The notes under the pieces are model-generated. The model worked only from the letters and a program-made list of their open reading frames with translations, did no database searches and was not told the origin of the DNA. Source: Pseudomonadota bacterium (GTDB taxonomy: Bacteria > Pseudomonadota > Gammaproteobacteria > UBA1113). From it: a stretch of 55,632 nt of DNA. The stretch covers positions 1-55,632 of the forward strand of contig JAJXUV010000011.1 in assembly GCA_021782495.1 (NCBI GenBank), read 5' to 3'. Every line of letters begins with the position of its first letter. The stretch's first letter is position 1. This document shows, one piece after another, positions 18,401 through 26,283 of the stretch. The position numbers and the translations under genes are program-made.

Positions 18401-18847
18401 ATATTGTTGTTTTCCTCTTTCACCAGCATGTTAAGTTTGATTGAAAGGGAATTGGAAGAGCGAGAAATACCTTATGTTCTTTTAACCGGGAACACGCAAG
18501 ACCGACAAACGCCGATCGCGCAATTTCAGCATGGTTCAGCGCCGTTGTTTTTATTAAGTCTCAAAGCCGGTGGAACAGGTTTAAATCTCACCGCTGCCGA
18601 TACCGTCATCCATTACGATCCTTGGTGGAATCCCGCCGTAGAAAATCAAGCCACCGACAGAGCGCATCGCATCGGTCAAAATAAAGCGGTGTTTATTTAT
18701 AAATTGATTGTGCGCGGTTCTTTGGAAGAAAAAATCATTCACCTACAAGAACGCAAACAAGCCTTGTTGGACGATATTCTTTCGGGTGAATTGTCCACTG
18801 GCGGCAAATTAGACGCCAGTGATTTGGAGTATTTGCTAATGAAATAA
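15500..18847 (+). CDS. SWIM zinc-finger SNF2-family helicase/ATPase
   Basis: This 1115-residue protein is of the bacterial SNF2 type (HepA/RapA superfamily 2). The SWIM zinc finger near residues 70-95 has C-S-C and CKHVAAVLYQLE. A long central region (about 150-620) has no recognised domain. The motor follows: Q-motif region RQYQLEGLTWLQFL, Walker A DDMGLGKTVQT, Walker B LDEAQW, LTGTPMENHLGELWSLFHF, and in the C-lobe GGTGLNLTAADTVIHYDPWW and ATDRAHRIGQ. It probably remodels DNA or RNA-polymerase complexes; the specific target is unknown. AGGAGA precedes the ATG and could pair weakly with TCTCCT just downstream of it, a possible translation brake. It ends in repeat C2. Confidence 0.9.
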   Translation: MSSNFDINYFFKQYFTPSVVSEGRKLFLSEAVSRITFRSGQAVGATVRSNSMQTYRVNILLEQLHHTKSQIVGTCSCSMGFNCKHVAAVLYQLEANMDKAARTISGFETQRYKVWETWLDETTLPAEHYPLAETQNDLALLYVLSFGFDENQAHFLFVDLYQSKFLKKGGISLTAVKPAKLVDMKDLDTLTATDIQLLQQLRHYRIANQEDMGERFRLNPHTPAEFIRTLIQTERAFWQSVITPLQWKDEEEIIHLDWHSLDNGGLKYAPHTADNTCVSLWPITPFLYHDIPNHCVGPIQTTLSADTLKQCLAMPIYYPDQGKFLETPFNAWAHAHHLPPLPVPHTSEELSVTPTARLTLYSIDSALIFLSLTTGARYQRYDSSYSYAKVSFHYGNAACQPDSFEQNLYSLEGDTLFVHPRLWDVEKNFLQQLKERGVYRFDEKSPILIKPEYVHYYYVGNTRDDVLHFLSQATSELPELGWELVYDASFTHAPLAIYDDWYGQIRESHKKDWFSLEVGVHIDDEKINLIPALARALQDNFEYMDLTQILESDPNELLALTLDDGTKIAIPMHRFQTVLSTLTELYDKNSLKEGEFFVNSLLASQLVSKKQDFALSTFRWEMPPEIQNLSEKWLAFPLSKHILHPTDNFKGQLRQYQLEGLTWLQFLRQHRLGGILADDMGLGKTVQTLCHLAMEKAQNRWQKPVLIICPTSLIGNWESEIKRFVPDLSLVILQGAGRPTEESQLRQYDIILSTYSVILHDQDLLAKLSYYYIILDEAQWIKNARTHAFNVVTQLNTEYRLCLTGTPMENHLGELWSLFHFLLPGYLGTSRAFNKLFRLPIEKDNDAARRTVLQKRIAPFLLRRAKSVVASDLPPKNEMIQFIDMDEEQATLYESIRLSVESKIQHVLEEKGFAQSHIEILDALLKLRQVCCDPRLLKLDVAKNIHQSAKLEYLMSTLPEMIEEGRKILLFSSFTSMLSLIERELEEREIPYVLLTGNTQDRQTPIAQFQHGSAPLFLLSLKAGGTGLNLTAADTVIHYDPWWNPAVENQATDRAHRIGQNKAVFIYKLIVRGSLEEKIIHLQERKQALLDDILSGELSTGGKLDASDLEYLLMK

Positions 18848-18876
18848 CCGAGCCGCGATCAAACTTGAATTCTTAA
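18846..18876. repeat. Family C fragment
   Basis: AACCGAGCCGCGA (18846-18858) matches the arm of the 5611 hairpin. It is joined directly to TCAAACTTGAATTCTTAA, which matches the reverse complement of 5589-5606 at 17 of 18 bases. It overlaps the stop codon of the SNF2 gene and has no full partner arm, so it appears to be a deletion derivative. Confidence 0.6.
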
Positions 18877-18888
18877 ACAAAATTCGCG

Positions 18889-21471
18889 TTATAAAGCAAA
18901 TTGCCTTTGCCCCATGGCAACAGAGGTGCTTTGCTTTTCCTTTTTCTGTTGCAGTTCAGCTCTCACCACTCCCACTGTATGCTCATCTGTGATTTCAAAA
19001 GAACACAAAAGCCTATCGGTTTCTCCTAATAATTCTTGATAGAAACGGGACTGGACCGGGTTTTCTGATTTAATTGGCCACGCTAAACTTTTAAAAAATG
19101 GAATCGCATTTTTCTTTACAGTAGGCTGAGATGCTTCTTCAAGCACGGCTTGCAACATCACAAGCTCCCTAATCGCCTCAGAGGTATTTTCTTTGAGCTT
19201 TTTAGATTTACGCACCTCTCGCTTTTCTAACTCCTGGATATTGAGCATGCAAGTTTTGATAGTTTGAATGGTAAGCTGAATACTCGCTGAAGCATTTGTT
19301 TTTTTGGCTTTTTCTTCAAACACACCTATAGAACAATCCCTAACCTTTTTAATGTATTTTTTTTCTTCTTCTTTAAAAGCAATTTCTACTCTTCTTTGAA
19401 ATTTGTCCATAACGTCATTGAAGTCCTCTCCACCACTTCCTTTCGTAGTGATTCCGTTAAAAGATGGCTTTTTGATCTTTTCAGGAAACATTTCCACAAG
19501 CAGATTATCGTATAAAGTTCCAAATCCATATAATTGTTCAAAAAGTGACTTCATCTGCTGAAATTCCTGAAAACACTCACTATACTTTTGTATACAATCC
19601 TGTACACCATACATAAGCTCTTCGGAATGGTAGAAAACTTCTAAGTTAAAAATTAATTCCCGTAATTTTTGAGTTAAATAAGCATTCTGAGCTACCTGTT
19701 TTCCTTTGTTCAAACACACGATGAAATACCCTATCGCCAGGTTAAATATGGGTTTTAAATCTTTTAAATTTTTCGAAGGAACTATATGCACGATGCTACC
19801 AGAAGAAGAGGACGAAGAACTACTGCTGGATGCGCTTGTAGTTTCTCCTTCTTTTTCCATCTCTCCTGAACTTACTGTCGGTTCTATTTTTTTTATTTCG
19901 GCATCAAAAGCACTAAAAACTTGTTTTAGACAAGGTAAAATAAATTGCGCACATGGATTTTTGGAAAGCCCGATGATCCCATTTTCAGGATCTTTTAAAT
20001 GGAATGCTAAAATAAGCACAAACTTCCCACGTAGAAATAGTTGAATTTCTTCGTTTACTTGAGCATCACCCCCATTTAAATAAGCCGCCATAGCAAAACA
20101 ATAGGCAGAAAGCCAAGCAGATTGGTCCCATGCAGATTGGGCCAAAACAAATAGATAAGAAACCACTGGTTGATTAAGACTAGGCTCAAGAGCGCTCGCA
20201 CGTCGTTCATTGTTGGCTCTGAGTTCACGCCACATCGATTCTCTGTAGTATTGGTAATCTTCAAATAAAACCCGGGGATTTAAGCCGTTGATCTGAGGAA
20301 AATCTGGATGCGGTTTATCATCCGCATAATCGTGAAGACGATTCTTGACTATAAAGCTATCGATCTTTTTTCGAAACTCCAAATCGATACCATGTTCACG
20401 CGCTAAACGCGCCAGGAAATAAGCAGAAACCAAATCGCGAACGCCTCCTTCACCACGGCAAGCAGATTCTGCGAGCAAAAATAAGGCTTCCGGGTCTCCC
20501 TGTTCACAAAAAGCAAGTAATATGGGATTAATTCTGTCTCTGCCATTCAGGTTAATCACCAGAGGTTGAGACAAGGTATCGCACCTCAACTGTTCCGCTT
20601 CTGCCGAAGTTTCCCTCTCTCGGAAAGGACCCCGTTCTACTTTTTCTCGTTCTATTTCTACGAAAACCATTTCTCTTAACTGCTTTGATTTTTTCTGGAA
20701 GGCTTTTTCTGCTGCTAAACTTTGCTCATCTGAGCATCTCGAATAGTATTCACATGGATTCCACAAGGCATCTTCTATCAACAAATCTCTAAAATGATTT
20801 TCGATATTTTCTTCTAAAGTAGGTAATTCACTTAGGTCTTGGCAGTCCAAATAAGCATTCATCAGCTTGAAATAAGTAGCAAGATCTGATTTTTTATCTT
20901 TATCATCCTCATTGAGATAAAGCCCTTTCTTTACATTAATCGACTTCCCCTGAAACTCCCTTCTTTTACACGCTTTTAACCACTCCCACTGTTCTCCTTT
21001 TTGATTAAAGATCACCGGCTTTAGTTTATTTAACAATGTTTCAATTGCGGGGAAAGTGACTTTTCCACCAACAGGCAGTTGATATTTTCGAATAAATTGG
21101 TTAATCGTTTTTTTCGATGCAGGATCCGGAGTCAATAGGCGCGCAAAGTAGGCTAATTGGTAAGCAGCTGCTTTGTCTACTTTACACAATTTACCTTGCA
21201 CTAAAACTTCAGCCAGTAAAAATAAGGGTTGGTTATACCCTTTTTGACTCAATTTAATTAAACTCGGGTAAATACTTTTATCGGTAGATTTTCCTCGCAC
21301 CATTGCTTTTAAGCGATAGAATTCCTCTATATCCGTCACAGAAATAGGTGCTAATTTTTTCTCTTCGTCTGAAACATCGAGCGCTTTCTCATCAACTAAT
21401 GATGAAAATTCACGACTTTTACGAGGCATAGTTTTTTTACCTTTCTTAAAATTCTTATATTGAGAAGGCAT
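18889..21471 (-). CDS. Large protein with Sel1-like repeats, function unknown
   Basis: I do not recognise a named family for this 860-residue protein. Two segments look like Sel1/TPR-like helical hairpins: GYNQPLFLLAEVLVQGKL with AAYQLAYFARLL near residues 80-125, and GDPEALFLLAESACRGEGG with SAYFLARLAREHG near 325-360. Such repeats mediate protein contacts and are frequent in secreted proteins of Legionellales. The middle has a run of about ten serines after SGEMEKEGETT, which looks like a flexible linker. The second half is charged and helical with likely coiled coils. No signal peptide or membrane segment is seen. A second ATG at 21429 has a somewhat better ribosome site (AAAGG) and may be the start. 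Palindrome A2 lies just upstream. Confidence 0.7.
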   Translation of the reverse strand: MPSQYKNFKKGKKTMPRKSREFSSLVDEKALDVSDEEKKLAPISVTDIEEFYRLKAMVRGKSTDKSIYPSLIKLSQKGYNQPLFLLAEVLVQGKLCKVDKAAAYQLAYFARLLTPDPASKKTINQFIRKYQLPVGGKVTFPAIETLLNKLKPVIFNQKGEQWEWLKACKRREFQGKSINVKKGLYLNEDDKDKKSDLATYFKLMNAYLDCQDLSELPTLEENIENHFRDLLIEDALWNPCEYYSRCSDEQSLAAEKAFQKKSKQLREMVFVEIEREKVERGPFRERETSAEAEQLRCDTLSQPLVINLNGRDRINPILLAFCEQGDPEALFLLAESACRGEGGVRDLVSAYFLARLAREHGIDLEFRKKIDSFIVKNRLHDYADDKPHPDFPQINGLNPRVLFEDYQYYRESMWRELRANNERRASALEPSLNQPVVSYLFVLAQSAWDQSAWLSAYCFAMAAYLNGGDAQVNEEIQLFLRGKFVLILAFHLKDPENGIIGLSKNPCAQFILPCLKQVFSAFDAEIKKIEPTVSSGEMEKEGETTSASSSSSSSSSSGSIVHIVPSKNLKDLKPIFNLAIGYFIVCLNKGKQVAQNAYLTQKLRELIFNLEVFYHSEELMYGVQDCIQKYSECFQEFQQMKSLFEQLYGFGTLYDNLLVEMFPEKIKKPSFNGITTKGSGGEDFNDVMDKFQRRVEIAFKEEEKKYIKKVRDCSIGVFEEKAKKTNASASIQLTIQTIKTCMLNIQELEKREVRKSKKLKENTSEAIRELVMLQAVLEEASQPTVKKNAIPFFKSLAWPIKSENPVQSRFYQELLGETDRLLCSFEITDEHTVGVVRAELQQKKEKQSTSVAMGQRQFAL

Positions 21472-21499
21472 TATATAGAATCAAAATCTTGTTGTAAAT

Positions 21500-21664
21500 T
21501 AGGGCTTGTTGACCTTGGGTTTGGCGAAGCGAAAAATGAGGGAATCGAGGCAAAATGGGTGCAAATTTGAGGATAATATCGGGTTATATTTGACGAAAAT
21601 TTAAACCCATTTTGACCGATTCTACTCATTTTGCAGCCGATAAACCCAAGGTCAACAAGCCCTA
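21500..21664 (+). repeat. Family A palindrome, copy A2
   Basis: A 165-base palindrome. The outer arms are exact over the first 23 bases, starting TAGGGCTTGTTGACC and ending GGTCAACAAGCCCTA. Inner stems are GCGAAAAATGAG with CTCATTTTGC and AAAATGGGT with ACCCATTTT. The terminal TA on each side would fit a TA target duplication. It lies between the transporter and the Sel1-type gene. Confidence 0.88.
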
Positions 21665-21716
21665 GTATGGCTCTGCAAGTGTCACGTTGCTTTCTTTTTC
21701 CAAAGGTATTTCCCTT

Positions 21717-22811
21717 TCAGCCAAACCCTTTAACACGCCCCGCCACGTACATCGCCATCGGCAAGCCAACTAAAATGTACAAACAGAAAAAGCCGGCATA
21801 GGCTAAGGCACCGATGAAAAAAGCGGGATGAAATAAAATGATCAATACGCCGGGGACGAAGGTTAAAGCTACTAAACCCAATTTGGTTTTTCCTTGTTTG
21901 GTTTTCTTCAATCCATCCGCTAAGAAATCCACCATGCACAAGGAAACCCCCAATAAACCCGTAATAGAGCAAATAGAAATAAACACAACGCTCATCGATT
22001 TCAAAATGGCATGATGGCTGATGGCGACCAATTGCATCATCAACATTGAATTGGTATCGGCAGAACTGGACATCGCAATCAAGCCATTGGCGCCTTCTCT
22101 GGGCAAAGCGCCTTGGATCACAGCAATCCATAGTAAATACACGATCATCGGGATCAAGCTGCCTATTAACACCACGCGCGACAATTGCTTTTCGTTGCTG
22201 TTTAAATACACGCGGATACTGGGCAAAATAATGGCATAACCAAAGGCGCAAATAATCACCAACCATACATTGCCGTGCCAAGCCATATTCCCCATCGCCA
22301 AACGCTGCACATCCACATGCGGTGCCACAAAGGCAATCACGGCGATACAAATAAATAATTTGACGCTCATTAAAACGCGATTGACCAAATCGACGCTGCG
22401 AATGCCGCGATAAACCACGGCACCGATTAAAAAAGCCCCTAATAAAGTACTGAGCGCTCGGGGAATATCGATGTGCACGGCACCCAACAAGGCTTTGAGC
22501 ACATCGCTGGTAGCAGCCAAATAGGCGCAAATTAAACTGTACAATAACAACAAATACACGACCCAAGTAATCGCTTTCACTGTTTTACCTAAAGTGGCTT
22601 CGGACATGCTGATGAGATTACTTTCCGGCGGCAACCATAAATTCACTTTCAATAAACACCAAGCCCCGGCAGACATTAATAACCAAGCTGAAATCACCAT
22701 CAAAAAAGTTAAGCTGTATTGGCCATAGGCGGTGACAATGGGCAAACCCAATAAACCTGCAGCAATGCAAGTCCCCAAAATAATGTACATCGCGCCTAAT
22801 TGTTTGAACAC
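21717..22811 (-). CDS. Aromatic amino-acid permease (HAAAP family)
   Basis: This 364-residue integral membrane protein resembles TyrP/Mtr of the hydroxy/aromatic amino-acid permease family, which import Tyr or Trp with protons. The first helix has GAMYIILGTCIAAGLLGLPI, the typical unwound glycine-rich segment, and about ten or eleven hydrophobic segments follow. The substrate cannot be fixed from sequence. A 278-codon frame lies inside it on the same strand but gives an Arg/Cys-rich peptide unlike a protein. Confidence 0.88.
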   Translation of the reverse strand: MFKQLGAMYIILGTCIAAGLLGLPIVTAYGQYSLTFLMVISAWLLMSAGAWCLLKVNLWLPPESNLISMSEATLGKTVKAITWVVYLLLLYSLICAYLAATSDVLKALLGAVHIDIPRALSTLLGAFLIGAVVYRGIRSVDLVNRVLMSVKLFICIAVIAFVAPHVDVQRLAMGNMAWHGNVWLVIICAFGYAIILPSIRVYLNSNEKQLSRVVLIGSLIPMIVYLLWIAVIQGALPREGANGLIAMSSSADTNSMLMMQLVAISHHAILKSMSVVFISICSITGLLGVSLCMVDFLADGLKKTKQGKTKLGLVALTFVPGVLIILFHPAFFIGALAYAGFFCLYILVGLPMAMYVAGRVKGFG

Positions 22812-22993
22812 GGTATGACTCTAAATTACCTTCGAATAGGGATATTGTACATAAAATGACTTGCTTTGGTCAATAGCCCCTTGAAGCTTCGCACCAAATA
22901 GGCTAGCCTAGCTGGGTTGAAAATCATTGATTATCCGGGAGGTCACCCGGAGAGAATCCCGTGCGCGAAATTTTGAACCTAAAGGATATATTC

Positions 22994-24565
22994 ATGAAAC
23001 GCCTCATTATTTTTGGTCTTTTACTACTGGTTTTACCGCTGGCCATCGTTTGTATGCTGTGGTTTCCTCTGAAATTTTGTATGGTGGCCGGAAGCTTTTT
23101 AGCGGTTGTCGGTATTTACGATTTATTTCAAACCAAACATGCCATTTTACGCAATTTCCCCATTATTGGCCACATTCGTTACATGCTAGAAGTGATCCGC
23201 CCGGAAATACAGCAATATTTTATCGCTTCCAATCAAAGTGAATTGCCTTTCAACCGCGAGACCCGCGCCGTCGTGTACCAACGTTCCAAAAAAGTATTGG
23301 ACACAGTCCCTTTTGGAACACAGCGCGATGTGCGTGCGCCGGGGTATTTTTCCATACGCCATTCTTTAAATCCAACCGTGTTAAGCCACGATGACGCGTA
23401 TGTCATGGTAGGCGGGCCGCAATGCACACAACCCTACTATGCCTCGCGCTTGAATGTCTCCGCTTTGAGTTTCGGCGCCTTAAGCCCCAACGCCATCATG
23501 GCCCTAAATCAAGGTGCTAAAATAGGCCGTTTTGCCCACAATACAGGAGAAGGCGGTCTCTCTCCTTATCACTTGCAAGGCGGCGATATTATTTTTCAAT
23601 TGGGCACAGGCCTATTTGGTGCTAGAACGCATGAAGGTCGCTTTTCTCCCGAAGAATTCGTCAAAAAAGCCAAACTAGATGTCGTGAAAATGATCGAAAT
23701 TAAATTGTCCCAAGGCGCCAAACCTTCGCACGGTGGTATTTTACCTGGCATTAAAGTGAATCAAGAAATCGCATCTATTCGAGGCATTCCCCTGGGCAAA
23801 GATTGCATTTCGCCGCCCACCAACCCTGAATTTTCTACCCCCGAAGAATTATTGGCCTTTGTTGCGCGATTGCGAGAACTGTCTGAAGGCAAGCCGATCG
23901 GCTTTAAATTGTGTATTGGCGTGCGCTCCGAATTTTTAAGCATTTGTAAAGCCATGCTCAAAACAGGTATTTTACCCGATTTTATTACGGTTGATGGTTC
24001 TGAAGGGGGTACCGGTGCGGCACCTTTGGAATTTGCCGATCATTTGGGAGAACCTCTATTTCCAGCGTTGCGCTTTGTGCGCAATGCTTTGGTCGGAACG
24101 AATCTAAAAGATAGAATTCGTCTGATTTGTAGCGGCAAAGTGGCGACAGGTTTTGACATCATTGATAAAATTTGTTTAGGTGCCGATATGTGTAATTCAG
24201 CGCGCGCCATGATGTTTGCTTTAGGCTGTTTGCAATCGCTGCAATGCAATACCAATACTTGTCCGGTGGGCGTTGCCACGCAAAATCCGCGTTTGGTGAA
24301 GGGTTTAGTGGTCAGCGACAAAGCCGTTCGCGTTAAAAATTACCACGAATGCACCATCGTTAGCATGTTGGAATTGGCCGGCGCCATGGGCATACGCTCT
24401 ATTCAAGATTTAAGCCCACACCATTTATTCAGACAAAGCAGTGATTTTCGCTCTCACACTTATGCACAATTGTATGAGTTTCTAGAACCCGGCGTATTGT
24501 TGGGCGATGCCATCCCAGAGAGTTTCAAAAGCGATTGGGCAAATGCCCGTGCAGAGCGGTTTTAG
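22994..24565 (+). CDS. Membrane-anchored FMN-binding glutamate-synthase-like protein
   Basis: The protein is of the GltB2-type family: two N-terminal membrane segments (LIIFGLLLLVLPLAIVCML and a following hydrophobic stretch) attached to the FMN/synthase domain of glutamate synthase. The synthase domain has VSALSFGALSPNAIMALNQGA, HNTGEGGLSPYH, GGTGAAPLEFADH and the Fe-S-like cluster CNTNTCPVGVATQ. It lacks the amidotransferase domain of true GltB, so it probably uses ammonia or acts as an oxidoreductase; the reaction is not established. I chose the ATG at 22994 because AAGGA lies seven bases upstream. A GTG at 22961 is possible. Upstream, CCGGG-AGGTCA-CCCGG (near 22938) forms a small hairpin in the leader. 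Confidence 0.85.
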   Translation: MKRLIIFGLLLLVLPLAIVCMLWFPLKFCMVAGSFLAVVGIYDLFQTKHAILRNFPIIGHIRYMLEVIRPEIQQYFIASNQSELPFNRETRAVVYQRSKKVLDTVPFGTQRDVRAPGYFSIRHSLNPTVLSHDDAYVMVGGPQCTQPYYASRLNVSALSFGALSPNAIMALNQGAKIGRFAHNTGEGGLSPYHLQGGDIIFQLGTGLFGARTHEGRFSPEEFVKKAKLDVVKMIEIKLSQGAKPSHGGILPGIKVNQEIASIRGIPLGKDCISPPTNPEFSTPEELLAFVARLRELSEGKPIGFKLCIGVRSEFLSICKAMLKTGILPDFITVDGSEGGTGAAPLEFADHLGEPLFPALRFVRNALVGTNLKDRIRLICSGKVATGFDIIDKICLGADMCNSARAMMFALGCLQSLQCNTNTCPVGVATQNPRLVKGLVVSDKAVRVKNYHECTIVSMLELAGAMGIRSIQDLSPHHLFRQSSDFRSHTYAQLYEFLEPGVLLGDAIPESFKSDWANARAERF

Positions 24566-24566
24566 G

Positions 24567-24712
24567 TAGGGGCTATTTACAATTCTACTATGCTGGATGT
24601 AATTCATTGATTTTTTGTGCTCCGCTGCTCATTTATCTCAATATAAACTGCGCTGCGGTGCTCAAAAATCAATGAATTCCTCCGCAGCTTAGCGAACTGT
24701 AAATAGCCCCTA
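24567..24712 (+). repeat. Family B palindrome, copy B3, between convergent genes
   Basis: A 146-base palindrome filling the whole gap. The outer arms TAGGGGCTATTTACAATTC and GAACTGTAAATAGCCCCTA differ at one position. The inner arms ATTCATTGATTTTT and AAAAATCAATGAAT are exact, with the shared centre CTGCTCATTTATCTCAATAT. It starts one base after the stop of the glutamate-synthase-like gene and covers the TAG of ispA, so it could terminate both. Confidence 0.85.
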
Positions 24713-25606
24713 ACTTGACCGCTGCACTACAAAAGCGAATAAGGTGCTCAATCGCGAGGTATCCAGTGGAATAGGCTCTAAAGCAGCCAACCCCTGTTGA
24801 TACAAAGCATCGCGCATCGCATAAGCTTCTTCTAAACCTACGACCGCTGGATACGTCATTTTATGCAAACTTGCGTCATGGCCTTGGGGTTTGCCCAAAT
24901 CTCCCTCTAAACTTACCACATCTAAAATGTCATCTTGAATTTGATAGGCCAAGCCCAAAGCCTCTCCATAGGCGAGAATGGCCTTCTGTATGACGAGATC
25001 GCTTAATTGCGCACAAATGCAACCCATGGAGATACTGGCCTGCAACAAGGCTCCTGTTTTTAAGCGATGCATTTCTTGTAATTCCCATAAACCCGGTTTT
25101 TGATTCTGGCCTGTATACACTAAATCAATCATTTGTCCACCGGCCATGCCTTGCAAACCGCTGGCAGTGGCCAAGGTATGCACCAGCTTTAGGCGTGTGC
25201 CGATCGCGACATTTTCATCGCTAGCCAAGACTTCAAAAGCCAAGGCTTGCAAAGCATCTCCAGCCAAAATAGCCGTGGCTTCATCGTAAGCGATATGACA
25301 AGAAGGCATGCCTCGTCTCAGCGGGCTATCGTCCATTGCGGGTAAATCGTCGTGAATTAAAGAATAAGTGTGCACCAATTCCACAGCTACAGCAGCAGAA
25401 TCGGCTTGTTCTAAAGCCACCCCCAAGGTTTGAGCGGCAGTATACACCAAAGCGGCGCGCAAGCGTTTACCGCCTTCTAAATTGGCATAACGCATGGCAG
25501 ACAATAAGCGCGAAGCAGCTTCGGGCGATCCTGCCAAATAGTGCTGCAATAAGGGTTCTATACGCGCTTGCGCTAGAGCTAAGGGTTCAGGAAATTGGAT
25601 CATCAT
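24710..25606 (-). CDS. ispA: Farnesyl diphosphate synthase
   Basis: The enzyme condenses isopentenyl with dimethylallyl/geranyl diphosphate to farnesyl diphosphate, feeding ubiquinone and undecaprenyl carriers. The first aspartate-rich motif is LIHDDLPAMDDSPLRRG and the second is YQIQDDILDV. Length 298 is as in E. coli. The ATG overlaps the xseB end by 20 bases, the usual xseB-ispA coupling; dxs, which often follows, is not here. The stop codon lies inside palindrome B3. Confidence 0.95.
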   Translation of the reverse strand: MMIQFPEPLALAQARIEPLLQHYLAGSPEAASRLLSAMRYANLEGGKRLRAALVYTAAQTLGVALEQADSAAVAVELVHTYSLIHDDLPAMDDSPLRRGMPSCHIAYDEATAILAGDALQALAFEVLASDENVAIGTRLKLVHTLATASGLQGMAGGQMIDLVYTGQNQKPGLWELQEMHRLKTGALLQASISMGCICAQLSDLVIQKAILAYGEALGLAYQIQDDILDVVSLEGDLGKPQGHDASLHKMTYPAVVGLEEAYAMRDALYQQGLAALEPIPLDTSRLSTLFAFVVQRSS

Positions 25607-25841
25607 GGTTCACACTAAAATCTTCCAGATCCGCGCTATTGTTTTTCTCTATTAAAATTTGTACTTTTTGTTCGGCTTCTTGCAAGGCCTTTTGACAAAG
25701 CCGCGTTAATTGCGTGCCTTCTTCAAATAAAGTCAAAGAAGCTTCCAAGCCCAATTGCCCTTTTTCTAGGGTTTCGACGATGTCGGTCAGTCGTTGCAAA
25801 GCATTCTCAAATTGAAATTTTTCTGGCTGTTTTTTGCTCAT
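25587..25841 (-). CDS. xseB: Exodeoxyribonuclease VII small subunit
   Basis: XseB binds the large subunit XseA to make the single-strand DNA exonuclease VII. The family core FENALQRLTDIVETLEKGQLGLEASLTLFEEGTQL is complete. I take the ATG at 25841 (MSKKQPEKF), which gives 84 residues, close to the usual 80. The frame extends to 25871 with a second ATG, whose extra residues are not typical. It overlaps ispA by 20 bases. Confidence 0.93.
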   Translation of the reverse strand: MSKKQPEKFQFENALQRLTDIVETLEKGQLGLEASLTLFEEGTQLTRLCQKALQEAEQKVQILIEKNNSADLEDFSVNHDDPIS

Positions 25842-26028
25842 ATGGCCTGCTCGGATTGGGAGTTCAAACACGGTATTTTACGGGTTTTCGCTGCTTTTAA
25901 CAAGTTTTATAATAACTTTAAAAAAAACCTTAGCTAGCGTCAAAAAAACAGTTTAGAAAATTTTATAAAATTAATTGATCGATCGCTCATAAAATTTATT
26001 TTTCATCTTGACACTTTAGAAAAGGGCC

Positions 26029-26068
26029 TTTTTGCATTTTTATTTTTTAAAAAATCATTTTGCAAAAA
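26029..26068. promoter_or_regulatory. Inverted repeat upstream of the repressor gene
   Basis: TTTTTGCA (26029-26036) pairs exactly with TGCAAAAA (26061-26068), and the spacer contains the palindrome ATTTTTTAAAAAAT (26042-26055). It lies just upstream of the candidate -35, so an operator role is possible. Confidence 0.4.
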
Positions 26069-26095
26069 TGTAAATTCATTTTTCGCATAAATAGC

Positions 26096-26124
26096 TTTAC
26101 ATTGGATACTATATTTGTTATGGT
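26096..26124 (+). promoter_or_regulatory. Candidate promoter of the repressor gene
   Basis: TTTACA (26096-26101) is followed after 17 bases by TATGGT (26119-26124). The -35 is close to consensus and the -10 is weak. It lies 160 bases before the chosen GTG start. Confidence 0.35.
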
Positions 26125-26182
26125 AAAATTAACAATAATAAAAATAAGGTTGGTAATTAAAAGTTGCTTTTTCTTTATTGTC

Positions 26183-26203
26183 AAAACAACTTTTAGTTGT
26201 TTT
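26183..26203. promoter_or_regulatory. Perfect 9-bp inverted repeat, possible operator
   Basis: AAAACAACT and AGTTGTTTT are exact complements around TTT. A related half, AAAAGTTG, occurs about 15 bases earlier (26159-26166). Phage-type repressors bind sites of this kind, and this pair sits between the promoter candidate and the repressor start, so autoregulation is plausible. An RNA hairpin is the alternative. Confidence 0.45.
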
Positions 26204-26283
26204 TTAAAGACTTAAGCAACCCTCTATATTTTAAGATAAATATAAAAATAAAGCAGAGGGTAACTATAAAAAGTAAGGACCTT

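Larger units (their letters stand above)
25842..26283. other. AT-rich divergent control region, xseB/repressor
   Basis: The 442 bases between divergent genes are strongly AT-rich. They hold an AAATTTTAT/ATAAAATTT inverted repeat (about 25957-25997), the hairpins at 26029-26068 and 26183-26203, and a candidate promoter. No gene was seen. Confidence 0.6.

Noticed and set aside
21730-22566. A 278-codon open frame on the same strand as the aromatic amino-acid transporter
   Set aside because: It lies in another frame of a clear membrane transporter; the peptide is rich in Arg, Cys and Phe with no domain, as expected from reading a hydrophobic gene out of frame.
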